From NCBI GenBank assembly GCA_020634395.1, contig JACKBU010000026.1, positions 1 through 64,000 on the forward strand: a stretch of 64,000 bases of DNA, given 5' to 3'. Within the stretch, counting starts at the first letter, position 1, and each line of letters begins with the position of its first letter. Made by a program: the position numbers and the translations under genes. Positions 17,819 through 26,718 of this stretch are shown in pieces. The DNA is from Ardenticatenaceae bacterium. Its GTDB lineage: Bacteria > Chloroflexota > Anaerolineae > Promineifilales > Promineifilaceae. The notes under the pieces are model-generated. The model saw only the letters and a list, made by a program, of their open reading frames with translations. It ran no database searches and was not told the origin of the DNA.

Positions 17819-18607
17819 CTAGAAGAGGCGGCCTTGCTGATACGGCCGTATTTCCTCAACTTTCATCCCCACAATTTTCTTAAACTTATTGGCCGTTGCC
17901 GGGGCGTAGCCCGCGTAATCGTCGTTAAAGAAGGCGTAAACCGTGTCGATGGCCTCCAGGTGAGTCTCGACTTGCGCGCGCCAGTTTTGCAAGACGGCCG
18001 TTTTATCCTCCACCTCACGATCTTTGTCCGGATACTGCCCATGCCGCCCCAAAAAGCGCAGATACAGAAAATCGGCCGTGCGGTAAGTGATGCGAGCCGG
18101 CATGTACAGATAATCGGTCATCACCCAGGCGGTGTTGTGGGCGGCTAACATCTGCGCTGTTTCCGGCGTGTCCCAGGAGCGGTGGCGAAATTCCACGGCG
18201 TAGCGCAGATCGGCAGGTAGTTGGCCTAGGAAGTGGTCGACGCGCTGGGCGGCGCCCACTGTAAAATCGGGCGGAAACTGGATGAGGATGGCCCCGAGTT
18301 TATCTTCAAGCAGGCGCATAGTGTCCAGGAATGTGGCCATTTGCGCTGCGCTATCATCCAGGCGCAGATCGTGGGTGATGGCGCGCGGCGTTTTGGGGGA
18401 GATTTTGAAGCCAGGCTCGGTAACGGCCGTCCAATTCTGCACCGTCTTGGCCGAGGGAAGACCATAAAACGTGGAATCCATCTCCACGGCGTTGAAGCGC
18501 TGGCTGTAATAGCCTAAAAATTGTTTTTGGGGCATGCCGGCCGGGTAAAAGACGCCGTTGCGCCACGGCTCGTAGGCAAAACCCATCGTTCCAACATACC
18601 AGTCCAT
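17819..18607 (-). CDS. DUF72 (YecE-like) family protein
   Basis: 262-residue TIM-barrel-like protein of the DUF72 family, whose biochemical role is unsettled. The family opening is clear: Y-V-G-T-M-G-F-A-Y-E-P-W-R, then F-Y-P-A-G-M, then N-A-V-E-M-D-S-T-F-Y-G-L-P. F-K-I-S-P-K-T-P-R-A-I-T-H and V-E-F-R-H-R-S-W follow. It starts four bases after the ctaA stop on the same strand, so the two are probably cotranscribed. Several ACGGCCGT palindromes occur (17842, 17994, 18423). Confidence 0.9.
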   Translation of the reverse strand: MDWYVGTMGFAYEPWRNGVFYPAGMPQKQFLGYYSQRFNAVEMDSTFYGLPSAKTVQNWTAVTEPGFKISPKTPRAITHDLRLDDSAAQMATFLDTMRLLEDKLGAILIQFPPDFTVGAAQRVDHFLGQLPADLRYAVEFRHRSWDTPETAQMLAAHNTAWVMTDYLYMPARITYRTADFLYLRFLGRHGQYPDKDREVEDKTAVLQNWRAQVETHLEAIDTVYAFFNDDYAGYAPATANKFKKIVGMKVEEIRPYQQGRLF

Positions 18608-18611
18608 ACGC

Positions 18612-19598
18612 TTAACGGGGGATAGACAACGAAGAACGCGGAACTTGTTCCGTTTCTTCTGTGTCGTTTGGCGCTTCTGCGGGGACGGCCAGGGCTGTGG
18701 CTGCCAGCAGTACCAGGCTCAGCCACAGCAGATCGGCCAGCAGAAGGTGGAGCATTTGCAGCCAGACCGGAGCCAGCAGAATGACGTTGATGCCGCCGGC
18801 GATGACCTGGGTAATGACCACAATGCGCACGGCCGTACCGAAGCGGCGTACGTCGGGTAACGGCCGTTTTTCCATCACGATGCCGCTGATGTAAAAGAGG
18901 TAAAAGCCGGTGAGGATGGACAGCATCGGGTGCCAGATGCGCAGCCGCACCAGGAAATGGGCCGCCGGATCCACATCTTGCTGCAGGCCATGGGCCAGCG
19001 TTTGCGCCGGGAAGATCGTATCGCCCAGGGCGGTGATTGCCCCGGCGGCGCTGAGTATGATCATGGCCGCCAGGCCTATGCCTAGCAGCCAGACGGCCGT
19101 GCCCTCCAGGCGTAGGCGTACACGCGCTGGGTGTTCGCGGCTGCTCCACCAGGCGGTCAGCACTACAAAACCGAGCAGAAAGTAGGTGTTGGTCAGATGC
19201 AGCGCTGCGGCTACGGCGCGTTCGGCGGAAACGTTGTAGGCGACCAGTTCAAAGAGGACCAGTCCGGCCCCAAGCAGGCTTTCGGTGAAAGTGAAGATGA
19301 GGGAGAGAACGGCCGTTTTCCGCACCATATGCCCTTTCGGGAACACCCGAAATGCCCCAATGACCAATGCCAAAATCAGGATGCCAAACAAACCACTCAT
19401 CAGGCGGTGGGTAAATTCGATCACCGTTTCGATGGATTCCGGACGGGGGATGATGTCTCCCTGGCAGGAGGGCCAATGAGCGCCGCAGCCGGCTCCGGAC
19501 CCCGTGGCCCGCACAAACGCGCCCCATAAAATGACGGCGATAGTATACGCTACCAGAACCCAGGCATATCTGGCAAAGCGTTTTTGACCTTTTCCCAT
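18612..19598 (-). CDS. ctaA: Heme A synthase (COX15/CtaA)
   Basis: 328-residue integral membrane protein that oxidises heme O to heme A for cytochrome oxidase. The first helix is followed by F-V-R-A-T-G-S-G-A-G-C-G-A-H-W-P-S-C-Q-G, the COX15/CtaA signature with its paired cysteines, then E-F-T-H-R-L-M-S-G, with a heme-liganding His. Eight hydrophobic segments can be traced. ATG 19598 is chosen over a TTG five codons earlier because AGGTG lies eight bases upstream. No oxidase subunit or ctaB is in the window, so the oxidase is encoded elsewhere. Presence of this gene supports aerobic respiration. Confidence 0.92.
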   Translation of the reverse strand: MGKGQKRFARYAWVLVAYTIAVILWGAFVRATGSGAGCGAHWPSCQGDIIPRPESIETVIEFTHRLMSGLFGILILALVIGAFRVFPKGHMVRKTAVLSLIFTFTESLLGAGLVLFELVAYNVSAERAVAAALHLTNTYFLLGFVVLTAWWSSREHPARVRLRLEGTAVWLLGIGLAAMIILSAAGAITALGDTIFPAQTLAHGLQQDVDPAAHFLVRLRIWHPMLSILTGFYLFYISGIVMEKRPLPDVRRFGTAVRIVVITQVIAGGINVILLAPVWLQMLHLLLADLLWLSLVLLAATALAVPAEAPNDTEETEQVPRSSLSIPR

Positions 19599-19761
19599 GA
19601 TTTGCACCTGCAAGTTGATTCCATACGACGGCCGTTTGGCCCATCTACAAGAGATTATACCAGGAAGCTGTGCGGGCTCCTGGCTTGCAAGGCTTCCGGA
19701 GTGGAACTGTCAGCCAACTCTCAGGGAAGGAGGCAGTGTTGGGGCAAGTTGCAGAGGTGTT

Positions 19762-20694
19762 TCAGCCTGTTGTATTAGAGAGAGTGGATTCGACGCGCTG
19801 GATTTCTTGTTGGATTTGTTGCCGTGTCTGGTCCAGGATGGCGTCGAAGTTGTGCAGCTGCTGCAGGGTGTTTTGCAGGGCGCTTTGCCAGAAGAGCGGG
19901 CTGCTGGACGGCCAGACGAGGGTGGACTCGTGTGTGACCATGTCATCAGCCTCGACTTGCGCGCGCAACTGCTCGGTAGAGGTGGAGGGTTTAACGCCTA
20001 ACTCGTTTCGCAAAACGGCCGTGCACCGTTCATACTGCCGCAGTGCGCCGGTGCGGTCGCCTGCCAGGTAAAACAGCCGCATCAACTGGCGATAAGTACG
20101 TTCGCGGGCCAGGTCGTAGCGCAAAATTTGCATGCCATACACGATACCGGCTTCATAGGCGCCGCAGCTCTCGCAGTGGGCCATGAGTTTGTCCAGCATT
20201 AACAGCAGCATTTGCTGATAGCGTTCGCGCTCAAACAGGCACCAATCCTGGTACCAGCCTTCCAGCAGGTCACCATGGTAAAGCTGCACGGCTTCGATGA
20301 GAGCACGCACGGCCGTGTCATCCAACCCCGGTCCCACTTTTCCTTGTGAACTGGCAAACGCCTGCTCAAACACCGCCACGTCCAGCCACAAACCAGCCTG
20401 GCAGTTCAGCTGAATCCAGTCCGAATCGGTATGAATTACCGAATTCAAATCATCCTGGTCATTGAAAACATTTTGTAACTGCCACAAGGTGCGGCGCAGG
20501 TAGCCCTTTGCCTGAGCTGGAGGCTGTTCCTGCCACAGCAAGCCGGCCAACATCTCTCGATGATGCGGCCTGTCCGCATGCAGCAGCAGGTAACAAAACA
20601 ATTCCTGGACTTTGCAGGCATCTAGTCCGTCCAATGACTGCTCCCCAAAACGTGCGCAGAACTTGCCGAATAACGAGATTTGCAGCCGATCCAT
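19762..20694 (-). CDS. BTAD-domain (SARP-like) transcriptional regulator, short form
   Basis: 310-residue protein. Residues 1-100 resemble a winged-helix DNA-binding domain (L-Q-I-S-L-F-G-K-F, then L-F-C-Y-L-L-L-H-A-D-R-P-H-H-R-E, then L-R-R-T-L-W-Q-L-Q), and residues 100-260 are a bacterial transcriptional activator domain with A-G-D-R-T-G-A-L-R-Q-Y-E-R-C. It lacks the ATPase and TPR regions of long SARP-type regulators. The start has an excellent GAGGAGG ribosome-binding site. The 359-base upstream region has two 12-bp palindromes, which could be its own operator. Targets are unknown. Confidence 0.82.
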   Translation of the reverse strand: MDRLQISLFGKFCARFGEQSLDGLDACKVQELFCYLLLHADRPHHREMLAGLLWQEQPPAQAKGYLRRTLWQLQNVFNDQDDLNSVIHTDSDWIQLNCQAGLWLDVAVFEQAFASSQGKVGPGLDDTAVRALIEAVQLYHGDLLEGWYQDWCLFERERYQQMLLLMLDKLMAHCESCGAYEAGIVYGMQILRYDLARERTYRQLMRLFYLAGDRTGALRQYERCTAVLRNELGVKPSTSTEQLRAQVEADDMVTHESTLVWPSSSPLFWQSALQNTLQQLHNFDAILDQTRQQIQQEIQRVESTLSNTTG

Positions 20695-21053
20695 GGGGGC
20701 CTCCTCAAAAAGCCTGTTTGCTGCTCTGATTGACGATCAGACTACTCAACGGTGTGTTGGGGTCGCCAGATTCTTAACACTGCCGTTATCACTAAACAGC
20801 AGTCATCCAGCGGTATAAGATGATCAGCTAATATGTGGTGAGCGTTGGCTGGTATGTTGAGGATGCAAACTATTAAACCAATTGCGCCAACTACAACAGT
20901 ATAAACGATTCCCCGCCGCTTTTTCCGGGATATATCCCAACATTAATCTATAACCGGCGCCGGTCTTTCACCCGGCTGAGTGGGCAGCAGCGTCAGGGAC
21001 TGAGCATAGGCTGAGCTGGCCGACCTGAAGGTGATTCTTTGGCGCGCTGGGGG
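20695..21053. promoter_or_regulatory. 359-base intergenic region with two 12-bp palindromes
   Basis: No gene is seen here. It lies downstream of ftsK and upstream of the BTAD regulator, both on the minus strand. Two perfect palindromes lie 14 bases apart: GGGATATATCCC at 20927-20938 and ACCGGCGCCGGT at 20953-20964. They are about 230-270 bases upstream of the regulator start, so they could be operator sites or parts of a structured leader. No riboswitch was recognised. Confidence 0.4.
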
Positions 21054-23267
21054 TTATTCTTCGATTTGTTCGGAGAGGATTTCTTCCAGGGGATCGTCGT
21101 TTTCGTCGACGAGAGATTTGCGGGTTTTGCCGCCGGTTTGCGGGTCTTCGACCAGGCCCATTTCGTAGAGGTGTTCCATAATGCGGGCGGCGCGGGGGAA
21201 GCCAATGCGCAGCCGGCGCTGCAGCATCGAACTGGAAATAGTATCCTGCTTTTGGGCAATTTCGATGGCCTGTTCCAGGAGTTGATCGGTTTCGTCCAGC
21301 AGGGCGTGCTTGGCGATCAGAGTTTCCCAGGGGGTAGGAATAGGCTCAAAGTCGGGCAGGGTGGTGTGCCAGTGGTTGACGATGCGCTCGATTTCATTGT
21401 CGCTGACAAAGACCCCTTGCACGCGCGCCGGACCGGCGGCGTCTGGCGCCTGGAAGAGCATGTCGCCTTTGCCCAGCAGTTGTTCCGCTCCGACGGTGTC
21501 CAAAATCACGCGCGAATCGGTGCCGGAGGCTACGGAGAAGGAGAGGCGGGCGGGGAAGTTGGCTTTGATCAGACCCGTGATGACGTCGGTAGACGGCCGT
21601 TGCGTGGCCACCACCAGATGAATACCCGTCGCCCGCGCCATCTGTGCCAGACGGCACAGCGTACGCTCCACGTCTCCGGGATACATATGCATCAAATCGG
21701 CCAGCTCGTCGATAAACACTGCCAGGTAAGGCAGTTTCTTCAGGGTTTTGTGTCCGGCTGCCCGGCGGTTATAACCATTCAGATTACGCGCACCGACTTG
21801 CGTAAACAACTCGTAGCGGCGGTCCATTTCCGCTGTCAGCCAGCGCAGCACGCCCACGGCCCGGTCTGCCTCCACCTCCACCTTGCCGATAAGGTGCGGC
21901 AGGCCGTTGAAGCGGATCAGCTCGACCTTTTTGGGGTCAATCATGATCAGGTTGAGTTTGTCCGGCGGGTTGTTGAACACCAGGCAGGAGACAAAGGCGT
22001 TGATGCACACCGACTTACCGGAACCGGTCGTGCCGGCGATGAGCAAATGGGGCAATGTCGCCAGATCAACGGCCAGTGGTACGCCGGAGACATCTTGTCC
22101 CAGAGCGACACCAAGCGGGCTTTTGATTTTGGCAAAGGCATCTGCTTCCAGCACGGAGCGCAGCCGCACCAAACTGATTTCGGCGTTGGGCACTTCCACA
22201 CCGACCACGCCCCGCCCGGGAACCGGCGCTTCGATGCGCAGCCGGGTGACGGCCAGCGCCAATGCCAGATCGCGCCGCAGCGAGGCAATCTGGCCGATGC
22301 GGATTTTTTGCTGTTTCAGGTCGCCTTCGGGCCCCACTTTTTCCACGTAGCCCGGTTCGACGCCAAACTGGGTAATGGCCGGACCACGCCGGATTTCCGT
22401 AACCGTAGCTGGAATCTGGAAGTCGGCCAAAGTCTCTTCGATGATGCGTTTCTTTTCGTCGATTTCGGCTGGGGACATGGCTGCAGCCGAGCCTTCTTCC
22501 AGCAGGGTGAGGGGCGGCAGGCGCTTGTCGCGATGCTGCCAGTCGATGCCCTCGTCTTGGGGTGCGGAATCGTCAATGATGATGAGATCAGGTGGATTGG
22601 TGAGGCGAGATTGGGGCAGGGGCACGGCCGTTTCCGCTTCTACAGCCGGAGCCACAATTTCCGGCTCTGGCGGGGCAATCTTATCTGCCCACTGGCGCAG
22701 GGCGATGGTGAGGCGGTTGAGCGTTTCCAGCATGTCTAGCCAGGTATAATTGACCAGCAGGGCAAATCCCCACAGCAGCAAAACGGCGTATACAATACTG
22801 GTTAACAAAGGGCCAATCAGTTCCAGCAGCGGCTCAGACAAAGCCCAGCCGACCAGTCCACCGCCCAGGCCCCGGTAGGCGTCGGAGAGGTTGGAATTGG
22901 TCAGCAGGTGGCTGAGCGGCAGGGCGGTGATGAGCAGCAGTTCCAGGCCGACAACCTGGGAGGCCTGGAAGTGATACGGCCGTTTCACCTTGCGGATGGC
23001 CAGATGCAGCCCCACTGCCGCCAGAATAAAAAACAGAGGATATGCACCCCAACCAAACACCTGGCGCAGCAGGCTGGTCCACCAGCCCGACCAGGCCGCT
23101 TCTGTAAGCCCGGGCAGGGCCAGCAGCGTGATTAAAGCGAACAGACAGAGTGCGCCGCCGGCAATTTCTACCCGCCAGGGAATCAGGCTGTTGATGAATC
23201 GTTCGTCCCAGGTGGGCGGCGGTACAGGTTCGCTTTTGGGGGCACGCGTTGAGGCTTTACGAGTCAT
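21054..23267 (-). CDS. ftsK: DNA translocase FtsK/SpoIIIE
   Basis: 737-residue septal DNA pump that moves and sorts the chromosome termini during division. Four N-terminal membrane helices span roughly residues 30-190, followed by a short variable linker. The motor domain has Walker A G-T-T-G-S-G-K-S-V near 410-420 and Walker B V-F-I-D-E-L-A-D-L-M near 515. The C-terminal gamma winged helix reads Q-R-R-L-R-I-G-F-P-R-A-A-R-I-M. The linker is far shorter than in E. coli FtsK and like SpoIIIE in length. ATG 23267 is preferred to an upstream TTG; neither has a good ribosome-binding site, so the N terminus is a little uncertain. Confidence 0.93.
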   Translation of the reverse strand: MTRKASTRAPKSEPVPPPTWDERFINSLIPWRVEIAGGALCLFALITLLALPGLTEAAWSGWWTSLLRQVFGWGAYPLFFILAAVGLHLAIRKVKRPYHFQASQVVGLELLLITALPLSHLLTNSNLSDAYRGLGGGLVGWALSEPLLELIGPLLTSIVYAVLLLWGFALLVNYTWLDMLETLNRLTIALRQWADKIAPPEPEIVAPAVEAETAVPLPQSRLTNPPDLIIIDDSAPQDEGIDWQHRDKRLPPLTLLEEGSAAAMSPAEIDEKKRIIEETLADFQIPATVTEIRRGPAITQFGVEPGYVEKVGPEGDLKQQKIRIGQIASLRRDLALALAVTRLRIEAPVPGRGVVGVEVPNAEISLVRLRSVLEADAFAKIKSPLGVALGQDVSGVPLAVDLATLPHLLIAGTTGSGKSVCINAFVSCLVFNNPPDKLNLIMIDPKKVELIRFNGLPHLIGKVEVEADRAVGVLRWLTAEMDRRYELFTQVGARNLNGYNRRAAGHKTLKKLPYLAVFIDELADLMHMYPGDVERTLCRLAQMARATGIHLVVATQRPSTDVITGLIKANFPARLSFSVASGTDSRVILDTVGAEQLLGKGDMLFQAPDAAGPARVQGVFVSDNEIERIVNHWHTTLPDFEPIPTPWETLIAKHALLDETDQLLEQAIEIAQKQDTISSSMLQRRLRIGFPRAARIMEHLYEMGLVEDPQTGGKTRKSLVDENDDPLEEILSEQIEE

Positions 23268-23370
23268 AAATAGTTGATAGCCGATAATTGTCAATCAATT
23301 GATAGTAAGTATACCGCAAATCCACGCCGGATGGACGCTCGGCTCCTATCTGCTATCTACTATTCACTCT

Positions 23371-24360
23371 CTACTGGTTTTGGGAAACACCGCGCAGGCT
23401 CAGGGCCAGACGTTTGGCACGGCCGTCTACCTGCAGCACACGCGCAGTCACTCTATCGCCAATGTCCACGACATTGCGGGGATGCAAAAATGAGCCTTCG
23501 GCCAGTTCAGAGATATGGACCAACCCTTCCAGCTCCGGTTCCAACAGCACAAATGCCCCATAATTGACGATATTGCTCACCACACCCTCGACGAGTTGGC
23601 CGGGCTGGTAGCGTGTTTCGGCCGTGACCCATGGGTCTGGATGAAGCTGCTTAAGGCTGAGCGCCACGCGCTCGTTTTCCTGGTCCACGCCCAACACCAA
23701 AACCTCTAGCTCCTGGTCCGGATGGACAATCTTGCTGGGATGGGGCACACGGCTCCAGGACAATTCGGAAATGTGGATCAACCCTTCGACGCCGCCTAAA
23801 TCGACAAATGCGCCAAAATCCGTCAGATTTGTCACCTTGCCGGTGAGCACGTCGCCGACGTCGATAGACTCCAAAATCGTCTGACGCTGTTCGGCTTCCA
23901 CCTGCGCAGCCCTTTCAGAGAGTATCAGGCGGTTTGACCGGGGGTTCACCTCAATGATGCGCAAAGTGAGAGTTTTGTTGACGGCATCTTTAAGGACTTG
24001 AGCACGCTGCGAAGCGACGTGGAACTGGGGAAAATCAATAAGCTGGGAGGCAGGCACAAAACCCGGTAGCCCATGCCACTGGACCAGCAACCCGCCTTTG
24101 TTGTAGCCGCTAACCGTCAGGTCTAGCAGGCTTTCATCGTCGTAAGCTTGTTGGGCCAGATCCCACGGATTTGCAGCGGGTGCTGGAGGGCTGGGGGTCC
24201 AGGTGAGCTGACCATCTGACGATCGATCGACAGGGATCGCTGTATCCTGGTCCGCGTCCTCGGGTACCGTGTCGGTCTCGCCATGCGCAAACAAGGCGGC
24301 CCAAAACGAATCGTCGCGCTGATTGGCGTTTGGGTCACCCTGGGAAGACTCTAGATTCAT
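23371..24360 (-). CDS. S1 RNA-binding domain protein (ribosomal protein S1-like)
   Basis: 329-residue protein with an acidic, disordered-looking N-terminal 70 residues and three S1/OB-fold repeats at about 77-150, 167-240 and 253-325. The second and third show the classic G-K-V-T-N-L-T-D-F-G-A-F-V-D-L then G-L-I-H-I-S-E-L pattern; the first is more diverged (G-L-L-V-Q-W). Bacterial proteins of three or four S1 repeats act as S1-like translation factors. Whether this is the genome's main S1 is not visible. It is 103 bases upstream of ftsK on the same strand and divergent from birA. Confidence 0.87.
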   Translation of the reverse strand: MNLESSQGDPNANQRDDSFWAALFAHGETDTVPEDADQDTAIPVDRSSDGQLTWTPSPPAPAANPWDLAQQAYDDESLLDLTVSGYNKGGLLVQWHGLPGFVPASQLIDFPQFHVASQRAQVLKDAVNKTLTLRIIEVNPRSNRLILSERAAQVEAEQRQTILESIDVGDVLTGKVTNLTDFGAFVDLGGVEGLIHISELSWSRVPHPSKIVHPDQELEVLVLGVDQENERVALSLKQLHPDPWVTAETRYQPGQLVEGVVSNIVNYGAFVLLEPELEGLVHISELAEGSFLHPRNVVDIGDRVTARVLQVDGRAKRLALSLRGVSQNQ

Positions 24361-24535
24361 ATTTTGTTACTCAGACGGTAAAATAGACACACAATACTGG
24401 GAATATACTTAATTCGTAAGAAAGACTTTTATGTTAGTAGTACTTTATTCCTATCCTCTCCCTAATTATAAAGGTTGCTACTCCTCTGTCAACACAGTAA
24501 AGAAGAAGCGGTAAGAATCTTATTTGGAGCGGGCT

Positions 24536-25351
24536 ATGGACGATGAATTGACAAAAACGGCCGTTCTCCCCCACCTAAGCACGCGCTGGCTTGGTCAAAA
24601 CTATCATTTTTACGATACCATCACCTCTACCAACGACATTTTGAAAGAGTGGGTGAACCAGGGAGACGCCAGCCAGCCGCCGGCCGGAACCGTTCTGGTG
24701 GCTGATTATCAAAGCGCCGGGCGCGGCCGGATGAGCCGCCGTTGGGAAGCCGAACGGGGTACATCGCTGATGTTTTCGCTGCTTTTGCGCCCCAATTGGC
24801 CGGCGCAGCAGCTCACCTGGCTGACGATGATCGCCAGTCTGGCGGTGGTGGAAGCAGCTGAGCACCTGGTAAGCGTGCCGCTGGGTGTGAAGTGGCCCAA
24901 CGATGTGATGCTTTCGCTGGATGGGAGCTGGCGCAAGTGGGGCGGTTTGCTGTTGGAAGGCAGCGTAGGGGAAGACGGCCGTCTCCAAACCGCTATCCTG
25001 GGCATCGGATTGAACGTCAACATGACGGCCGTGCAGCTGCCGGAAGGCCTCACGCCGGTTTCCAGCCTTTCGCTGGCTGCCGGACACCGGCTTTCGCGGC
25101 GGCGGTTATTGGTAGACATTCTGGCAAGTCTGGAACGCCACTACGAGGCAGCCGCAGCCGGCGATTCGCCGCAGACTCGCTGGCGCGAACGCCTGATCAC
25201 CCTGGGGCAGGCTGTGACCGTTCACCAGGCGGGCCAGGCCGCCCTGCAAGGCCAGGCGGTGGATGTGGACGCGTGGGGGCAGCTGCTGGTGCAGACGCGT
25301 GACGGCCGTATGCACACCATCGCCGCCGGAGACGTTTCCTTGCGCGGTTAA
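24536..25351 (+). CDS. birA: Biotin--[acetyl-CoA-carboxylase] ligase, single-domain type
   Basis: 271-residue enzyme that adenylates biotin and attaches it to carboxyl carrier proteins. The biotin/ATP loop reads G-R-G-R-M-S-R-R-W near residue 64, and V-K-W-P-N-D-V-M-L near 119 contains the catalytic Lys. The C-terminal SH3-like segment is present. No N-terminal helix-turn-helix domain precedes the catalytic core, so it should not act as a repressor. ATG 24536 has GGAG six bases upstream, better than a TTG at 24524. Four ACGGCCGT palindromes occur, including one in the leader-like N terminus (K-T-A-V-L-P). Confidence 0.92.
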   Translation: MDDELTKTAVLPHLSTRWLGQNYHFYDTITSTNDILKEWVNQGDASQPPAGTVLVADYQSAGRGRMSRRWEAERGTSLMFSLLLRPNWPAQQLTWLTMIASLAVVEAAEHLVSVPLGVKWPNDVMLSLDGSWRKWGGLLLEGSVGEDGRLQTAILGIGLNVNMTAVQLPEGLTPVSSLSLAAGHRLSRRRLLVDILASLERHYEAAAAGDSPQTRWRERLITLGQAVTVHQAGQAALQGQAVDVDAWGQLLVQTRDGRMHTIAAGDVSLRG

Positions 25352-25378
25352 GGGCCTTGTTAGGAGGTGAGTCTCCCA

Positions 25379-25407
25379 TTGACATTTGTCATAATGTCGG
25401 GTAGCCT
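25379..25407 (+). promoter_or_regulatory. Possible promoter/operator upstream of the 113-residue protein
   Basis: TTGACA (25379-25384) is a perfect -35 hexamer, with TAGCCT 17 bases later as a poor -10. It overlaps TGACATTTGTCATAA (25380-25394), which contains a TGAC-N4-GTCA dyad, and a GACATT/AATGTC dyad (25381-25398). Nearly the same 15-mer (one mismatch) recurs at 37885-37899 in another intergenic region. Confidence 0.4.
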
Positions 25408-25449
25408 TGCAGTTAAGATTTGCTGTTCACAAATTCCGGGAGATAAACC

Positions 25450-25791
25450 ATGTCCAACGATTTTGATCGCTTCAGTGATGACACTTTTGATGAAACCCCC
25501 GATTGGCTGCTGGATGATGATGACGTGGTAACAGCCGAACCTGTAGAGGGGTTTAGCGCAGAAAGCAGCAGCGAGGATGAATTTGACCAACTCAGACGCA
25601 AGAGCGCCCGCACCGGCTCGATGCAGGACGAGATGGAGACTTCCGGCGCGGTGGAGACCAGCCCTCAGTCAAGCGGGGCCTTTTCCTGGAGCAGCTTCAC
25701 GCCCGGCCAGCGCCTGGTTCTGGCCTTGCTGGTCGTCCTGGACATTATTGCCGTGGCTTTTGGCCTGATGGTTCTAACCGGCATCGTCTAA
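25450..25791 (+). CDS. Small acidic membrane-anchored protein of unknown function
   Basis: 113-residue protein with a good ribosome-binding site (GGGAGATAAACC before ATG). The first 45 residues are very acidic (F-D-E-T-P-D-W-L-L-D-D-D-D) and the middle is Ser-rich and polar. The last 30 form one hydrophobic helix (L-V-L-A-L-L-V-V-L-D-I-I-A-V-A-F-G-L) after F-T-P-G-Q-R, so it is probably C-terminally anchored with the acidic part in the cytoplasm. I do not recognise a family. A terminator follows about 85 bases after the stop. Confidence 0.72.
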   Translation: MSNDFDRFSDDTFDETPDWLLDDDDVVTAEPVEGFSAESSSEDEFDQLRRKSARTGSMQDEMETSGAVETSPQSSGAFSWSSFTPGQRLVLALLVVLDIIAVAFGLMVLTGIV

Positions 25792-25875
25792 GTGACGCCG
25801 GGAATATGTGTTTTTGCCGATAATTTGTAAGGCTTTGATTGACGGCGGGTCTGGAACGGCCGTCTCTACATCCTC

Positions 25876-25901
25876 AAACCCCGTCTGACGGGGTTTTATT
25901 T
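25876..25901 (+). terminator. Intrinsic terminator
   Basis: A perfect 9-bp stem, AAACCCCGT with ACGGGGTTT, closes a 3-base loop, then TTATTTCTT-like U-rich sequence. It lies only 16 bases before the next start codon, the same odd arrangement as at 13242-13296. Confidence 0.85.
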
Positions 25902-25917
25902 CTTATGGGTATCTGTG

Positions 25918-26685
25918 ATGTCAGAATTAACAGTTAGACAAAACAAGGAGCAGTCTGGGCGCAGCCAACTGGTTGATAAGCTGCTGGATCGTCTGGGACA
26001 GGCGATTGACGAGACCGACGAAGAGGCTGCCGCCGATCGGGCGGCCAGCCTGCAAGCCGAATATCCCGACGAACCGTTGGAAAAACTGGCAGATCGGCTG
26101 ATCTGGAGCAAGTGCCGGGAAACGGCCGTGATCGGTGCTACCACCTCCGCGGCAGCCGTCATCCCTGGCGTGGGCACGGTGGCGGGCCTGACGCTGGGCA
26201 TTGCCGCCGACTTGGGCCTCACCTTCAAGCTGCAAGCTGAGTTGGTGTTGGAAATCGCCGCCCTTTACGGCCGTTCTTTGAACACGGCCGAAAAACAACG
26301 CGTTGTTCTGTTGGTTACCGGACTGAGCGCCGGCACCACCACACTGGCCCATCGGGTTGGCAAACGTGTTTCGCGGCGGCTAACGGCGCGCATCGGTTCC
26401 AAATACATCACCGGGGCGCTGCCCGTCGTCGGCATGACGGCCTCTGCCTCCACCAACGCCGTCATGACCTATGTCATTGGCCAGCGAGCCAAGGCGTATT
26501 TCAGCCTGGGGCCGGAAGCGATGGCGGATTGGCGTCTCACTGCCCAGGCAATCACCGGCCTAAATCGTGAACTGTTGGCCAGCGGCAGCCAGGCGCTGAA
26601 ATCTGCCGGGGCAACGGCCGTTTCCAGCGTCAAAAAAGCCGGCTCCGCCATCACCCGCCGCAAAAAAAAGAGGATCGAAGAGTAA
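25918..26685 (+). CDS. EcsC/DUF697-like hydrophobic protein
   Basis: 255-residue protein. The N-terminal 65 residues are charged and helical. From about residue 75 there are hydrophobic, Gly-rich segments (I-P-G-V-G-T-V-A-G-L-T-L-G-I-A-A-D-L-G, then A-L-P-V-V-G-M-T-A-S-A-S-T-N-A) and a basic tail (R-R-K-K-K-R). The I-P-G-x-G and P-V-V-G patterns recall EcsC/DUF697 proteins, but the match is by eye only. A GTG three bases earlier is an alternative start. There is little room for a leader because a terminator ends 16 bases upstream. Confidence 0.6.
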   Translation: MSELTVRQNKEQSGRSQLVDKLLDRLGQAIDETDEEAAADRAASLQAEYPDEPLEKLADRLIWSKCRETAVIGATTSAAAVIPGVGTVAGLTLGIAADLGLTFKLQAELVLEIAALYGRSLNTAEKQRVVLLVTGLSAGTTTLAHRVGKRVSRRLTARIGSKYITGALPVVGMTASASTNAVMTYVIGQRAKAYFSLGPEAMADWRLTAQAITGLNRELLASGSQALKSAGATAVSSVKKAGSAITRRKKKRIEE

Positions 26686-26718
26686 ATCTTCCATCCTCCA
26701 TCTCCAATCGCCGGTTCT

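Noticed and set aside
21039..22739. A 566-codon open frame on the plus strand opposite ftsK
   Set aside because: It has no start with a ribosome-binding site and its translation is rich in His, Gln and Arg without any family pattern. The minus-strand frame is a complete FtsK, so this is a GC-driven shadow.
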